Assembly: GCA_028697435.1 (NCBI GenBank)
Contig: JAQVFD010000146.1
Coordinates: 1 to 5,913, forward strand
Length of the DNA stretch: 5,913 nt
Origin: Clostridiaceae bacterium
GTDB lineage: Bacteria; Bacillota; Clostridia; Lutisporales; Lutisporaceae
Reading direction: 5' to 3'
This document shows positions 1 to 5,088 of this stretch, piece by piece (the stretch's first letter is position 1; each line of letters opens with the position of its first letter). The position numbers and the translations under genes are program-made. Under the pieces are notes generated by a model that worked only from the letters and a program-made list of their open reading frames with translations, was not told the DNA's origin and did not search any database.

Positions 1-2
1 CA

Positions 3-611
3 GGCTTTGAGGATAAGATACTGAGGCCCCTTTGTGCGCTGAATCTCCCTCCTACCAAAATGGAAGTTGAAGGTCTTGTCGATAGGACAAAGCTACTGGG
101 AATCAGCGGCAAATCGAGGAAGCAGCAGATAGAACTGGCGAGGAAGTGGGGAATCAAGGATTACCCTTCTCCTGCAGGAGGCTGCATGCTTACCGAACCG
201 CAGTTTGCCAATCGCCTGAGGGATTTGTACAGCTATGGCAAGGAGAAGGCAGATCCAATGGATATCAAGCTCCTGAGAATAGGAAGACATATGAGGATAC
301 CTTCTGCCGCAAGGATAGTATGTACCAGGAACGAAACAGAATATGAGCTTTTAATGGAGCTTGTAAAAGATGAACATCTGATATTTGATACTGCGGATTG
401 TGCCGGTTCTACAGCCGTTTTGATACCTCCCGAAGCCGGAGTGTTTTCTGAAGAGGATATTTCCTTTGCGGCTTCCGTTACCGCCAGATATAGCAAAGAA
501 AAGGAAAAGGAAAGCGTAAGGGTAAAATTCAAGAAGAAAAATGGCAGTGAATATGAATACATACAGGTAGAGCCTGCCGGGGACGAGGATATTAAGGGCG
601 TACTGCTGTAA
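3..611 (+). CDS. ThiI/MnmA-like PP-loop tRNA thiolation enzyme, C-terminal part (5' truncated by window edge)
   Basis: The frame is open from base 3, so the ATG at 60 is very likely internal: residues before it (RPLCALNLPPTKME) already read as family sequence. The visible 202 residues carry the stretch GLVDRTKLLGISGKSRK (24-40), the motif YPSPAGGCMLT (54-64) with a conserved cysteine, and LLRIGRHMRI (90-99), then a C-terminal region resembling the NFACT-R type RNA-binding domain found in this family. Members pair an N-terminal PP-loop ATPase that adenylates tRNA with these C-terminal parts and are usually annotated as tRNA 4-thiouridine synthase ThiI-like or 2-thiouridylase-like. The PP-loop itself would lie upstream of the window and is not seen, so activity is inferred from family resemblance, and which uridine is modified cannot be said. 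The gene ends at TAA 609-611, is followed by a hairpin terminator, and looks functionally unrelated to the lysine genes. Confidence 0.8.
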   Translation, partial: GFEDKILRPLCALNLPPTKMEVEGLVDRTKLLGISGKSRKQQIELARKWGIKDYPSPAGGCMLTEPQFANRLRDLYSYGKEKADPMDIKLLRIGRHMRIPSAARIVCTRNETEYELLMELVKDEHLIFDTADCAGSTAVLIPPEAGVFSEEDISFAASVTARYSKEKEKESVRVKFKKKNGSEYEYIQVEPAGDEDIKGVLL

Positions 612-648
612 GTTTTCACATTTTTCTCAAAAAAAGATTACAGAATAT

Positions 649-677
649 TTGTAACTTTATAAATTATAGTATATACT
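649..677 (+). promoter_or_regulatory. Candidate sigma-A promoter for the sigma-54 activator gene
   Basis: TTGTAA (649-654) and TATACT (672-677) are separated by 17 bases, close to the vegetative consensus, in the gap upstream of the activator. A start near 684 would place the 686-705 hairpin at the very 5' end of the mRNA. The region is AT-rich, so chance matches are likely and this is only a candidate. Confidence 0.35.
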
Positions 678-685
678 TAAAGTAC

Positions 686-709
686 AGCAGGTTAATCAAC
701 CTGCTTTTT
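686..709 (+). terminator. Intrinsic terminator after the tRNA thiolation gene
   Basis: AGCAGGTT (686-693) pairs perfectly with AACCTGCT (698-705) around the loop AATC, and a five-T run (705-709) follows directly. It lies 75 nt after the upstream stop codon, as expected for a rho-independent terminator. It may also serve as a 5' stem-loop if the candidate promoter just before it is real. Confidence 0.75.
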
Positions 710-722
710 AAATAAGGTTTAT

Positions 723-736
723 GCCGAATAATCGGC
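723..736. promoter_or_regulatory. Small dyad upstream of the activator gene, possible operator
   Basis: GCCGA-ATAA-TCGGC is a perfect 5-bp inverted repeat with a 4-base spacer, 55 bases before the activator start. It has no T tract after it, so it is not a terminator. It could be an operator or an mRNA hairpin. I see no second copy upstream of kdd, which argues against it being the activator's shared binding site. Confidence 0.3.
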
Positions 737-790
737 GGTAATAAAGCAGGACAGTCATGAACAGCTGAGGATTAGTAAAGGGGTGGGAGC

Positions 791-2209
791 TTGTTGAATT
801 CTTTATTCAAGGAGAATATCAAGGACATACTGGACAATATTGAAGAAGGCATTCACATTGTCGACAACTCGGGCATTATTGTGTATTATAACAGATTTGC
901 AGCAGAGTTGGATAATATTAACCCGGATGAAGCAATAGGCAGGCACATACTCGAAATATATCCCTCTCTGACAGAGGATACCAGCACTATAATGAGGGTT
1001 ATAAAGACTGGAAAGCCCATTCTGAATTTTGAGCAAGCCTTTAAGAATTACAAAGGCATTCAGATTACTACCTTGAATTCAACTATACCGATTATTTCGG
1101 GGAAGCGTGTTATGGGCGCCCTTGAAGTATCAAGGGACATAACGGAGGTAAAGAAGCTATCCCTGAAGGTTGTGGATCTGCAGGCTGAGCTTTTGAAAGA
1201 TGCAAGACCTGAGCAAAGCTACGATGGGAATAAGGCATTCTTTAACTTTGCAGACATAATCGGCATATCTGAAGTAATGCTTAAGCTTAAGAAAGATTCC
1301 ATGACAGTAGCCTCATCTCCTTCACCCATCATGGTTTATGGGGAGACGGGTACAGGAAAGGAATTGCTTTTGCATGCCATACATAACGCAAGCCCCCGAA
1401 GGAATAAACCCTTTATTGCCCAAAATTGTGCGGCTCTTCCCGAAACCTTGCTTGAAAGCATACTTTTCGGTACGGTAAAAGGCAGCTTCACCGGAGCGGA
1501 AAACCGTCCGGGACTTTTTGAAATAGCCAACGGAGGCACCCTTTTTCTGGATGAGATCAATTCAATGTCACTTCAGTTGCAGGCAAAGCTGCTTAGAGTA
1601 ATACAGGACGGTAATGTTAGAAGAGTCGGTGATACAAAAACCGTTCACGTTGATGTAAGGATAGTAACGGCTATAAATATTGATCCCAGACAAGCGGTTA
1701 TGGATAAGACCCTCAGGGATGATCTGTTTTTTCGCTTGAGTGTAATATCGCTGAAGGTGCCGCCTTTGAGGGAGCGGAAGGGCGATATTCATTTCCTCAT
1801 AGAGCATTTTATCAAGAAGTATAATAAACGGCTGCACAAGAATGTTATTAATGTAAGCAGCAGTGTTGAGGAGTTTTTTTTGAACTATGCCTGGCCGGGG
1901 AATGTCAGAGAACTGGAGCATGCCATCGAAGGTGCCATGAACATAACAGAAGGGGATATAATAGAGAGTAAGTATCTTCCTCATTACCTGGGAGAGATAT
2001 ATGCAAAATATGATTTCACACAGGATGATCATGAGATAAAATCCCTAAAGGAGTCTTTGTACAACCTGGAGAAAAGCCTTATTGAGAAAGCCCTGAAAAA
2101 ATGCGAGGGCAACGTGACAAAAGCAGCGGAGCTGCTGGACATACCAAGACAGACACTGCAATACAAAATAAGCAAGTATATCATAAAAACCGGTGATGCC
2201 GGATTTTAG
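791..2209 (+). CDS. Sigma-54-dependent transcriptional activator (PAS, AAA+, Fis HTH; RocR-like)
   Basis: A 472-residue enhancer-binding protein. Residues ~10-120 form a PAS sensor (HIVDNSGIIVYYNRFAAEL, ending in the typical LEVSRDITEVK), followed by a short linker. The AAA+ domain (~152-385) has Walker A GETGTGKE (184-191), the sigma-54 contact loop GSFTGA (231-236; commonly GAFTGA), Walker B GTLFLDEI (249-256), LRDDLFFRL (308-316) and WPGNVREL (368-375). A Fis-type HTH closes the protein (NVTKAAELLDIPRQTLQYKI, 441-460). No receiver domain is present, so control is probably by ligand sensing through PAS rather than phosphorylation. The start is TTG 791 (a second TTG follows at 794), with AAAGGGG (777-783) seven bases upstream; no in-frame ATG occurs before residue 68. 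A sigma-54 promoter lies directly downstream, before kdd, so the lysine operon is the likely target. The ligand is unknown; lysine or a catabolite is an inference. Confidence 0.95.
   Translation: MLNSLFKENIKDILDNIEEGIHIVDNSGIIVYYNRFAAELDNINPDEAIGRHILEIYPSLTEDTSTIMRVIKTGKPILNFEQAFKNYKGIQITTLNSTIPIISGKRVMGALEVSRDITEVKKLSLKVVDLQAELLKDARPEQSYDGNKAFFNFADIIGISEVMLKLKKDSMTVASSPSPIMVYGETGTGKELLLHAIHNASPRRNKPFIAQNCAALPETLLESILFGTVKGSFTGAENRPGLFEIANGGTLFLDEINSMSLQLQAKLLRVIQDGNVRRVGDTKTVHVDVRIVTAINIDPRQAVMDKTLRDDLFFRLSVISLKVPPLRERKGDIHFLIEHFIKKYNKRLHKNVINVSSSVEEFFLNYAWPGNVRELEHAIEGAMNITEGDIIESKYLPHYLGEIYAKYDFTQDDHEIKSLKESLYNLEKSLIEKALKKCEGNVTKAAELLDIPRQTLQYKISKYIIKTGDAGF
2186..2207 (+). terminator. Weak hairpin overlapping the activator stop codon, possible terminator
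   Basis: CCGG (2190-2193) pairs with CCGG (2199-2202) around TGATG. After one A-A mismatch, four more A-T pairs join AAAA to TTTT, which also serves as a short T tract. The stem is short and overlaps the TAG at 2207-2209. Termination of the activator transcript here is possible but weakly supported; the large palindrome just downstream could do it instead. Confidence 0.25.
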
Positions 2210-2301
2210 GCACAGATTTATTAAATTGCTGACATATCTTTATTATATGAACAGTATATATAGTCTCGAATAGTAGACAGAAATTGATGGCTCTAATTCA
2301 A

Positions 2302-2398
2302 CTCGAATAAGAAAAACCTAACTCTGTCAAAGGTCATCCGTGACCGTGACAGATTGCTCGGCGTCCATGCCTCGCATACGGTTATTTCTAAGCCGAGC
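2302..2398. other. Branched apex of the palindrome with two alternative folds
   Basis: The central part carries hairpin A: CTGTCA (2324-2329) pairs with TGACAG (2347-2352), and inside it GGTCA (2332-2336) pairs with TGACC (2341-2345) around TCCG. Beside it, GCTCGGC (2356-2362) pairs with GCCGAGC (2392-2398). Alternatively, CTCG 2302-2305 pairs with CGAG 2394-2397, and AGAAAAACC 2310-2318 with 2380-2389 (one bulged base). This lengthens the rod and frees GGC-GTCCAT-GCC (2360-2371) as a small second hairpin. The two folds are mutually exclusive. Read on the minus strand, both apical loops contain GGA in CANGGANG contexts. Confidence 0.6.
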
Positions 2399-2423
2399 TT
2401 CATAAGAGCCATTAACAATTTCT

Positions 2424-2441
2424 GTCTAAGTATTCTTAGAC
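2424..2441. promoter_or_regulatory. 18-bp dyad, candidate binding site for the sigma-54 activator
   Basis: GTCTAAG-TATT-CTTAGAC is a perfect 7-bp inverted repeat with a 4-base spacer, inside the right arm of the large palindrome. Its centre is about 153 bp upstream of the predicted sigma-54 start, a usual distance for an upstream activating sequence bound by a Fis-type dimer. A degraded counterpart, GTCT-N8-AGAC, is at 2263-2278 in the left arm. The dyad may equally be only part of the larger structure. Confidence 0.35.
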
Positions 2442-2512
2442 TATATATACTGTCATTATTAATCAATATGTCAGCAATTTAATGCTTTCTTCACAAACCT
2501 ATAACCTCAAAC

Positions 2513-2547
2513 TCTCGCGTCTCGTGTCTCGTATCTCGTATCTCGCG
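2513..2547. repeat. Five tandem heptamers, TCTCGYR
   Basis: Five successive 7-base units read TCTCGCG, TCTCGTG, TCTCGTA, TCTCGTA and TCTCGCG; a sixth, TCTTAAG, is partial. All variation falls in the last two bases. The block is much richer in CG dinucleotides than its surroundings and ends 12 bases before the sigma-54 promoter. It is non-coding and resembles short tandemly repeated repetitive sequences; the period of 7 makes a coding origin unlikely. Confidence 0.85.
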
Positions 2548-2559
2548 TCTTAAGAATAT

Positions 2560-2575
2560 TGGCATACTATTTGCT
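2560..2575 (+). promoter_or_regulatory. Sigma-54 (-24/-12) promoter of the lysine fermentation operon
   Basis: TGGCATACTATTTGCT matches the consensus TGGCAC-N5-TTGCA closely. GG (2561-2562) and GC (2573-2574) are exactly 10 bases apart, as sigma-54 requires. The predicted start is near 2586, giving a 45-nt leader before the kdd ATG at 2631. It lies directly downstream of a gene for a sigma-54 activator, which strengthens the call. Confidence 0.9.
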
Positions 2576-2612
2576 TAAGTATATTATGACTCATTTGGCA
2601 AAGCCAAAAAAT

Positions 2613-2620
2613 AAGGAGGA
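2613..2620 (+). promoter_or_regulatory. Ribosome binding site that decides the kdd start
   Basis: AAGGAGGA lies 10 bases before ATG 2631. The frame is open further upstream to a TTG at 2559, but that codon sits within the sigma-54 promoter and would not be transcribed from it, so ATG 2631 is the start. Confidence 0.9.
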
Positions 2621-2630
2621 AGAATCGCAC

Positions 2631-3671
2631 ATGAAAAAGGGATGCAAATACGGTACCCACAGGGTAATTGAACCTGTAGGAGTTTTGCCGCAGCCGGCAA
2701 ACAAAATTGACAACAACATGGACGTACTTTACGATAATGAAATACTCATTGATGTACATACCCTGAACATAGACTCTGCAAGCTTTACACAAATAGAAGG
2801 TCAAGCAGCCGGTGATGAAAAGAAGATAGCGGAAATTATGCTTGATATAGTAGAAAAGCAAGGCAAGCACAGGAATCCTGTAACAGGCTCCGGTGGAATG
2901 CTTATAGGTACTGTAGAAAAAATAGGACCGGCACTGGATGGAAAAACAGAGCTGAAAGTCGGAGATAAGATAGCAACACTTGTATCACTTTCCCTTACGC
3001 CTCTCAGAATAGATAAGATCAAAGAAATCAGAAAAGATATCGATCAGGTTGATATAGAAGGAAAAGCAATACTCTTTGAAAGCGGAATCTATGCGGTTCT
3101 GCCAAAGGATATGCCGGAAAAACTGGCACTGTCAGCCCTTGACGTAGCCGGAGCTCCCGCCCAGACTGCAAAGCTTGTTAAGCCCGGTGACACTGTATTC
3201 ATAATAGGCGGGGGAGGAAAGTCAGGAGTTCTTTGCGCCTATGAAGCAAAGAGAAGAGCCGGAGTTACGGGCAAGGTCATAGGCTGCTGCGGAAGTCCCA
3301 AAAGCGCTGACAGACTGATGAAGCTCGGATTCTGCGATGAGGTTTTTGTAGGAAATGCAAAAATGCCCGTAGAAATAATGAATAAAGTAGCAGAATATAC
3401 AAACGGTCAAATGGCCGATATCACAATAAACTGTGTAAACATACCCGATACTGAGATGACAAGCATACTTGCCACTAAAAATACAGGATTGGTATATTTC
3501 TTCAGTATGGCAACGAGCTTTACAAAAGCAGCCTTGGGAGCTGAAGGAGTAGGCAGCGATGTAACCATGATGATCGGAAACGGCTATACAAAGGGACACG
3601 CTGAAATAACTCTTCAGATACTCAGAGACAGTGAAAAACTGAGAGAACTTTTCACAGAGATGTACGCTTGA
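2631..3671 (+). CDS. kdd: L-erythro-3,5-diaminohexanoate dehydrogenase
   Basis: Kdd oxidatively deaminates 3,5-diaminohexanoate to 5-amino-3-oxohexanoate with reduction of NAD(P), the step after the two aminomutases in anaerobic lysine fermentation; it is cytoplasmic. The 346-residue product begins MKKGCKYGTHRVIEP and has an N-terminal region with GSGGMLIGTVEKIGP (86-100) and VGDKIATLVSLSLTP (110-124), similar in layout to GroES-like dehydrogenase domains. A Rossmann nucleotide-binding fold follows with VFIIGGGGKSGVL (189-201). The overall sequence reads as Kdd, and the next gene is kamA, so context and sequence agree. It appears intact. It is the first gene after the sigma-54 promoter, and 88 bases separate it from kamA, probably in one transcript. 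kce, which often neighbours kdd, is not between the activator and kdd here. Confidence 0.93.
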   Translation: MKKGCKYGTHRVIEPVGVLPQPANKIDNNMDVLYDNEILIDVHTLNIDSASFTQIEGQAAGDEKKIAEIMLDIVEKQGKHRNPVTGSGGMLIGTVEKIGPALDGKTELKVGDKIATLVSLSLTPLRIDKIKEIRKDIDQVDIEGKAILFESGIYAVLPKDMPEKLALSALDVAGAPAQTAKLVKPGDTVFIIGGGGKSGVLCAYEAKRRAGVTGKVIGCCGSPKSADRLMKLGFCDEVFVGNAKMPVEIMNKVAEYTNGQMADITINCVNIPDTEMTSILATKNTGLVYFFSMATSFTKAALGAEGVGSDVTMMIGNGYTKGHAEITLQILRDSEKLRELFTEMYA

Positions 3672-3672
3672 T

Positions 3673-3700
3673 TAGATGTTGGATGTTAGAGGTTGGAAGT
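3673..3700. repeat. Four degenerate tandem heptamers between kdd and kamA
   Basis: TAGATGT, TGGATGT, TAGAGGT and TGGAAGT follow one another with a period of 7, starting two bases after the kdd stop codon. The common pattern is TRGADGT, with units 1 and 3 having A and units 2 and 4 G at the second position. It is non-coding, and different in sequence from the TCTCG heptamers upstream of kdd. Confidence 0.65.
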
Positions 3701-3725
3701 AAGACTCAAAAGGAGAGACACGAAT

Positions 3726-3818
3726 ATGGCTGGTAGAAAATTAAAAGGAGGTAAGTGTATTGAGAAATTACAAGGATATTCCATTATGGAAGGACGTTAC
3801 TCCGGAACAGTGGAATGA
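3726..3818 (+). CDS. Possible 30-codon leader ORF overlapping the kamA start (hypothetical)
   Basis: ATG 3726 is preceded at nine bases by AGGAGA (3711-3716) and reads MAGRKLKGGKCIEKLQGYSI... to TGA 3816-3818. It overlaps the first 59 bases of kamA in another frame and runs through the kamA ribosome binding site. Its translation could couple to, or interfere with, kamA initiation. The peptide resembles nothing I recognise, is basic at its N-terminus, and may be fortuitous: the second half is forced by kamA coding sequence. Confidence 0.25.
   Translation: MAGRKLKGGKCIEKLQGYSIMEGRYSGTVE
3745..3752 (+). promoter_or_regulatory. Ribosome binding site that decides the TTG start of kamA
   Basis: AAGGAGGT is a full match to the anti-Shine-Dalgarno complement and sits seven bases before TTG 3760. 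There is no in-frame ATG before the conserved N-terminal KDVTPEQWNDW region, so the TTG start is well supported. Confidence 0.88.
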
Positions 3819-5031
3819 TTGGAAATGGCAGGTATCAAACAGGATTACCACAGCAGCTCAGCTTAAGCAGGTAATTGAGCTTACTCCCGAAGAAGAAGCG
3901 GGAGTAAACGAGTGCTTAAAGACCTTGAGAGGTGCAATCACCCCATATTATGCATCCCTTATGGATCCTAAAGATCCTAATTGCCCTATAAGAAAACAGG
4001 CTGTCCCTACTTCCCAGGAGCTTCATAAAGCAGATGCAGACATGCTGGATCCCCTTCATGAAGATGAAGACTCGCCGGTGCCGGGACTGACCCACAGATA
4101 TCCCGACAGAGCACTGCTGCTTATTACAGACCAGTGTTCAATGTACTGCAGACACTGTACAAGGAGAAGATTTGCAGGACAGCATGATGAGCAGATGCCT
4201 ATGGAAAGAATAGAAAAGGCAATAGAATACATAAGAAACACCCCTGTTATCAGAGATGTACTTCTCTCGGGGGGAGACCCGCTGCTTGTCAATGACGATG
4301 TACTTGAATATATAATCAAAAAGCTTAGGGAAATAGACCATGTTGAGATTGTCAGACTTGGCTCAAGGACTCCCGTGGTAATGCCACAGAGAATAACAGA
4401 CGATCTTGTGAACATGCTTAAAAAATACCATCCCGTATGGCTCAATACTCATTTCAACCATCCAAAGGAGATTACCCCGGAATCTTCAGCCGCTTGCAAT
4501 AAGCTTGCAAATGCCGGTATAGTACTTGGCAATCAGTCGGTGCTTTTAAGAGGAGTAAACGATTGTGTTCACATAATGAGAGATTTGGTTCACGGGTTGG
4601 TAAAGATACGCGTGAGACCATACTATATTTATCAATGCGATCTTTCCTTTGGGATAGAGCACTTTAGGACTACGGTATCCAAGGGTATTGAGATAATCGA
4701 AGGACTTAGAGGACATACCTCGGGTTTTTGCGTGCCAACCTTTGTTGTTGACGCACCGGGAGGCGGCGGAAAGACTCCGGTAATGCCTCAGTATGTAATT
4801 TCTCAGAACAAGAGCAAAGTAATACTGAGAAACTTTGAAGGGGTTATCACGACATACACTGAACCTGAATATATAGAAGAACCATGTACCTGTGAGGTAT
4901 GTACCGGAAAGAAGGAAGATAAGCTGTCAGGTGTAGCGGGACTTTTGGAAGGCAATGCAATGAACCTGGAACCTACGGAAATGCTCCGTAAGGACAGGGC
5001 AAAAGCCAGACAAAAGAAAGCAAATGACTAA
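3760..5031 (+). CDS. kamA: L-lysine 2,3-aminomutase
   Basis: KamA converts L-lysine to L-beta-lysine with a [4Fe-4S] cluster, S-adenosylmethionine and pyridoxal phosphate; it is the first step of the pathway. The 423 residues align throughout with the well-studied Clostridium subterminale SB4 enzyme (416 residues) as I remember it. The radical SAM motif CSMYCRHC is at 126-133. PLP-binding Lys338 lies in PGGGGKTP, and Asp294 and Asp331 match the residues that bind the substrate amino group. Zinc ligands Cys269 and Cys376/378/381 (CTCEVC) are present, each one position off the SB4 numbering. The C-terminal zinc segment distinguishes it from the shorter EpmB proteins that act on elongation factor P. 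The tail from about 405 is lysine-rich and variable. The start is TTG. It lies between kdd and kamB, all on one strand. Confidence 0.97.
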   Translation: MRNYKDIPLWKDVTPEQWNDWKWQVSNRITTAAQLKQVIELTPEEEAGVNECLKTLRGAITPYYASLMDPKDPNCPIRKQAVPTSQELHKADADMLDPLHEDEDSPVPGLTHRYPDRALLLITDQCSMYCRHCTRRRFAGQHDEQMPMERIEKAIEYIRNTPVIRDVLLSGGDPLLVNDDVLEYIIKKLREIDHVEIVRLGSRTPVVMPQRITDDLVNMLKKYHPVWLNTHFNHPKEITPESSAACNKLANAGIVLGNQSVLLRGVNDCVHIMRDLVHGLVKIRVRPYYIYQCDLSFGIEHFRTTVSKGIEIIEGLRGHTSGFCVPTFVVDAPGGGGKTPVMPQYVISQNKSKVILRNFEGVITTYTEPEYIEEPCTCEVCTGKKEDKLSGVAGLLEGNAMNLEPTEMLRKDRAKARQKKAND

Positions 5032-5036
5032 AATGC

Positions 5037-5063
5037 GGGACACGGGGACGTTTCTCCTGTCCC
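5037..5063. repeat. REP-like palindrome between kamA and kamB
   Basis: GGGACA (5037-5042) pairs with TGTCCC (5058-5063). Inside, after one unpaired C, GGGGA (5044-5048) pairs with TCTCC (5053-5057, one G-T pair) around CGTT. It begins six bases after the kamA stop and is followed by AAGGACC rather than a T run, so it is not an intrinsic terminator. From memory, palindromes of this GGGACA...TGTCCC type are scattered between genes in many Firmicutes, sometimes with REP-associated transposases. It may stabilise or attenuate the operon mRNA. Confidence 0.75.
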
Positions 5064-5088
5064 AAGGACCAGAAGTAGGAGGACCTTG

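Larger units (their letters stand above)
2221..2482. repeat. 262-bp imperfect palindrome (MITE-like element or structured RNA)
   Basis: The two halves fold into one long rod. Perfect pairings, outermost first, are 2221-2237 with 2466-2482 (17 bp), 2251-2266 with 2438-2453 (16 bp), 2274-2286 with 2416-2428 (13 bp) and 2287-2294 with 2405-2412 (8 bp). The interruptions are nearly equal in length on both sides (13/12, 7/9 and 0/3 nt). The inverted termini TTAAATTGCTGACATAT can be read as AATTGC ends flanked by TA, which would suit a TA target duplication of IS630/mariner-type MITEs, but TA is self-complementary so this is not decisive. There is no coding capacity of note. It ends about 100 bp before the predicted sigma-54 start, so it is not part of the mRNA made from that promoter. 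The structure is directly visible; the identity is unresolved. Confidence 0.9.

Noticed and set aside
60..611. ATG 60 as the true start of the first gene
   Set aside because: The same frame is open to the left edge and its residues before ATG 60 fit the protein family; there is also no ribosome binding site before ATG 60.
1568..2032. Antisense open frame opposite the AAA+ domain of the activator, and similar ones opposite kdd, kamA and kamB
   Set aside because: They are shadows of well-supported genes, have no ribosome binding sites, and their translations show no recognisable domain or sensible composition.
2221..2482. Simple intrinsic terminator of the activator gene
   Set aside because: At 262 bp it is far larger than a terminator, its outer stem is AT-rich and no clear T tract follows at 2483, although it may impede transcription.
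2513..2554. CRISPR array
   Set aside because: The units are only 7 bases long and directly adjacent, with no spacers and no cas genes in view.
2559..2630. Upstream extension of kdd to a TTG start, adding 24 residues
   Set aside because: The TTG lies within the -24/-12 promoter and before the predicted transcription start, has no ribosome binding site, and a strong AAGGAGGA precedes ATG 2631.
3760..5031. EpmB-type aminomutase acting on elongation factor P
   Set aside because: The protein is much longer than EpmB, has the C-terminal zinc-binding cysteines, matches clostridial KamA along its whole length, and lies next to kdd and kamB.
5037..5063. Intrinsic terminator after kamA
   Set aside because: There is no T run after the stem on the + strand, and kamB follows with a good ribosome binding site 14 bases later, so transcription most likely continues.
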